From the NCBI GenBank assembly GCA_011682715.1, contig JAACEC010000051.1:1-6563 (forward strand): a DNA stretch of 6,563 nt. Direction: 5' to 3'. Below the pieces are notes generated by a model. The model was not told the DNA's origin, ran no database searches, and worked only from the letters and a program-made list of their open reading frames with translations. The position numbers and the translations under genes are program-made. Of this stretch, positions 5,060 through 6,563 are shown in pieces (position 1 is the first letter of the stretch; each line of letters begins with the position of its first letter). The stretch is from Pseudomonadota bacterium (lineage in GTDB: Bacteria > Hydrothermota > 32-111 > QNBC01).

Positions 5060-5209
5060 GAAACTGCGGGCGACTGATAAATTGGGTCAGCGTCCATATT
5101 ATTCCCATGGTGAATCTAAAATAAATTCAGGGAAATACATCTTATAAAATTTCCTCCTTAAACCGGTAAATATGTCCGTACCTATCTACCGTCCCCATCA
5201 AAAAAACAC
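5060..5209. other. Intergenic boundary between the array and tex
   Basis: No gene is supported. On the minus strand a strong Shine-Dalgarno, TAAGGAGG (5160..5153), is followed 12 bases later by an ATG (5140..5138), but that frame ends after 13 codons (MYFPEFILDSPWE). It may be the remnant of a minus-strand gene cut off or decayed at the array edge, or a real very small peptide. Confidence 0.4.
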
Positions 5210-5238
5210 TTTACAAATCATCCCCTATCTGCTAAATT
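5210..5238 (+). promoter_or_regulatory. Putative promoter of tex, possibly giving a leaderless transcript
   Basis: TTTACA (5210-5215), a 17-base spacer and TAAATT (5233-5238) place the expected start of transcription at about 5245-5246, directly at the ATG. No Shine-Dalgarno precedes that ATG, which agrees with a leaderless message. The boxes are moderate matches. Confidence 0.4.
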
Positions 5239-5245
5239 CTTCTCT

Positions 5246-6563
5246 ATGGATAATGATATAAAGAAAATCGTCTCTCTTATCGCATCGGATCTGAACATCG
5301 AAAAGAATCGCATAGAAAATACGATTACTCTCCTCAAGGAGGGGGCAACATACCCCTTTATTGCACGTTATAGGAAAGAGGCAACGAGAGGCTTAAACGA
5401 GGTTGATGTCGAGAATATCGACAGGCTATTCAATTACCATACAGAACTTGAAGAGAGAAAACTTGCCATAATAAAATCAGTCGAAGAACAGGGCAAATTA
5501 ACAGACGAGCTAAAAGGGGAAATCAATTCATGCTCAAAAAAGTCGGAACTTGAAGACCTATACCTCCCCTATAAACCGAAAAGGCGAACAAAAGCGACCA
5601 TTGCCAAAGAAGCGGGACTCACCGGGGCTGCCGACCTAATGCTCCGGAATGGAACAATCGACAATCCTCATAAGGCATTAAGCAAATATATAAACGAAGA
5701 ACACAACATAAAAACGGTTGATGATGTCATTGAATGGGCGGGATACATAATCATAGAAAAAATCAAAGAAGATGCAGATATACGAAGGCTCATAAGGGCA
5801 ATAGGACAACGCAGCGGAATCATTCACTCTGAAAAGAGAAAGGGGGCTACGGACACGCAGGAGAAATACTCGATATATTATGATTATTCCGAACCTGCAA
5901 AATCCATCCCCTCTCACAGGTATCTTGCAATTGCCAGAGGTGAAACGGAAAAAATCCTCTCGGTCAAAATGATTTTTCCGACGGATCAAATCATTCCCTC
6001 CATCGAGAAGAAATACCTTCGCACAAACGGTTTTGAAAACGAAGTTGCACGATTTATAAAGATTGCCGAGAAACAAATCGAATTATCGGTAGAGACGGAG
6101 ATACGAAACGAAATATTCGAGAGATCAAGCGACGAAGCAATCAATGTATTCAGAAAAAATCTCGAAACTCTTCTTATGAAACCGCCGGCAGGCGAGGTTA
6201 AAATCCTCGGTATTGATCCGGGCATAAGGACGGGTTCGAAATTTGCAATGATCGATGAATACGGTAATCTTCTCGCATACGGAACGATCTATACCGAAAA
6301 GGGCAAGACAGAAAATAAAAAAGCTCAGCATACAATAATCGAAACCGTTAAGAAATATACTCCGGAATATATATCCATAGGGAACGGTACCTATTCCAGA
6401 GAGATGTATGATTTTATAACGGAAATCATCAGGGGAAACGATCTCGAAGCAAAACCGATTATTACAAATGAATCGGGGGCTTCCGTCTATTCCGGTTCGC
6501 CTGTTGCAAGAGAAGAATTTCCCGATCTTGATATCACAATTCGCGGAGCAATTAGTATAGCAA
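5246..6563 (+). CDS. tex: Tex-type transcription accessory / RNA-binding protein (5' part)
   Basis: The open frame runs without a stop to the window edge: 439 complete codons of a protein usually about 700-780 residues long. The N-terminal helical region contains GATYPFIARYRKEATRG (33-49), the hallmark of Tex proteins. A YqgF/RNase H-like domain begins near 316 with ILGIDPGIRTG (320-330), and continues with the typical SIGNGTYSRE, SGASVYSGS and EFPDLDITIRGAISIA segments. The missing 3' part should hold the helix-hairpin-helix and S1 RNA-binding domains. Tex binds nucleic acid in the cytoplasm and is linked to transcription complexes; it is widely conserved and not a cassette gene. No other in-frame ATG exists back to the upstream TAA at 5159, so the start is secure despite lacking a Shine-Dalgarno. 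Its base and codon use (many CTC, CCG, GGC) differs visibly from the AT-rich cassette genes, indicating resident chromosome. Confidence 0.95.
   Translation, partial: MDNDIKKIVSLIASDLNIEKNRIENTITLLKEGATYPFIARYRKEATRGLNEVDVENIDRLFNYHTELEERKLAIIKSVEEQGKLTDELKGEINSCSKKSELEDLYLPYKPKRRTKATIAKEAGLTGAADLMLRNGTIDNPHKALSKYINEEHNIKTVDDVIEWAGYIIIEKIKEDADIRRLIRAIGQRSGIIHSEKRKGATDTQEKYSIYYDYSEPAKSIPSHRYLAIARGETEKILSVKMIFPTDQIIPSIEKKYLRTNGFENEVARFIKIAEKQIELSVETEIRNEIFERSSDEAINVFRKNLETLLMKPPAGEVKILGIDPGIRTGSKFAMIDEYGNLLAYGTIYTEKGKTENKKAQHTIIETVKKYTPEYISIGNGTYSREMYDFITEIIRGNDLEAKPIITNESGASVYSGSPVAREEFPDLDITIRGAISIA

Noticed and set aside
4853..5077. A 74-codon plus-strand frame after the methyltransferase, beginning with GTG
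   Set aside because: It runs straight through attC site 3 and its hairpins, has no ribosome binding site, and its arginine- and proline-rich tail is what such palindromes give when translated.
4838..5097. Two minus-strand frames of 61 and 67 codons covering the end of cassette 3
   Set aside because: They are translations of the attC palindrome and its flank in other frames, with no start signals and odd composition.
5678..6331. Minus-strand frames of 132, 79 and 68 codons within tex
   Set aside because: All lie opposite the continuous, clearly conserved Tex coding frame and resemble no known protein.
1..6563. CRISPR array, tRNA or rRNA genes, insertion-sequence transposase
   Set aside because: No regularly spaced repeats, no cloverleaf with conserved tRNA bases, no rRNA-like stretch and no transposase motif were seen on either strand.

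Overview
This window most likely shows the distal part of a bacterial chromosomal integron, joined on its right to an ordinary chromosomal housekeeping gene (tex). No integrase gene is visible. The array was recognised from its recombination sites. Three imperfect palindromes (about 1963-2051, 2596-2690 and 4995-5059) carry RYYYAAC-like left core boxes. The first two also carry clear GTTA-type right core boxes; the third has a degenerate one. For each of the three cassettes, the first bases are the reverse complement of the cassette's own left core box: 12 of 13 bases in cassette 1, 9 of 9 in cassette 2 and 9 of 9 in cassette 3. This is the pattern expected when a circular cassette is opened within its own attC site.

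Layout. 1-11 is the start of a minus-strand gene that leaves the window, with its own promoter and ribosome binding site. About 12-299 is a divergent regulatory stretch with a near-consensus plus-strand promoter at 192-220. 300-452 is a possible 50-residue protein. 472-510 is a strong hairpin just before the first cassette junction at about 526. Cassette 1 (527-2045) holds a ClpP/SDH-fold serine protease with a C-terminal zinc ribbon and a 58-residue charged protein. Cassette 2 (2046-2684) holds a TIR-domain protein with a C-terminal membrane segment. Cassette 3 (2685-5053) holds a complete restriction-modification pair, a PD-(D/E)XK endonuclease followed by a class-beta DNA methyltransferase. 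5054-5245 is an intergenic boundary. From 5246 to the window end is the 5' part of tex.

How the genes fit together. The TIR protein and the restriction-modification pair are families with known roles in defence against phage or foreign DNA. The protease plus small-protein cassette is less obvious; its company makes it a candidate for an undescribed defence or stress module. Sedentary chromosomal integrons are known to store such cassettes, usually poorly expressed unless near the integron promoter. The cassettes look AT-rich, while tex is visibly richer in GC and uses different codons, which fits acquired cassettes beside a resident gene.

Organism. Nothing here fixes the taxon. The style of the intergenic palindromes (GGGCACATAAC...CCCGCCGAACATTGTCCG) recalls integron-bearing spirochaetes such as Treponema, but this is recollection and low confidence.
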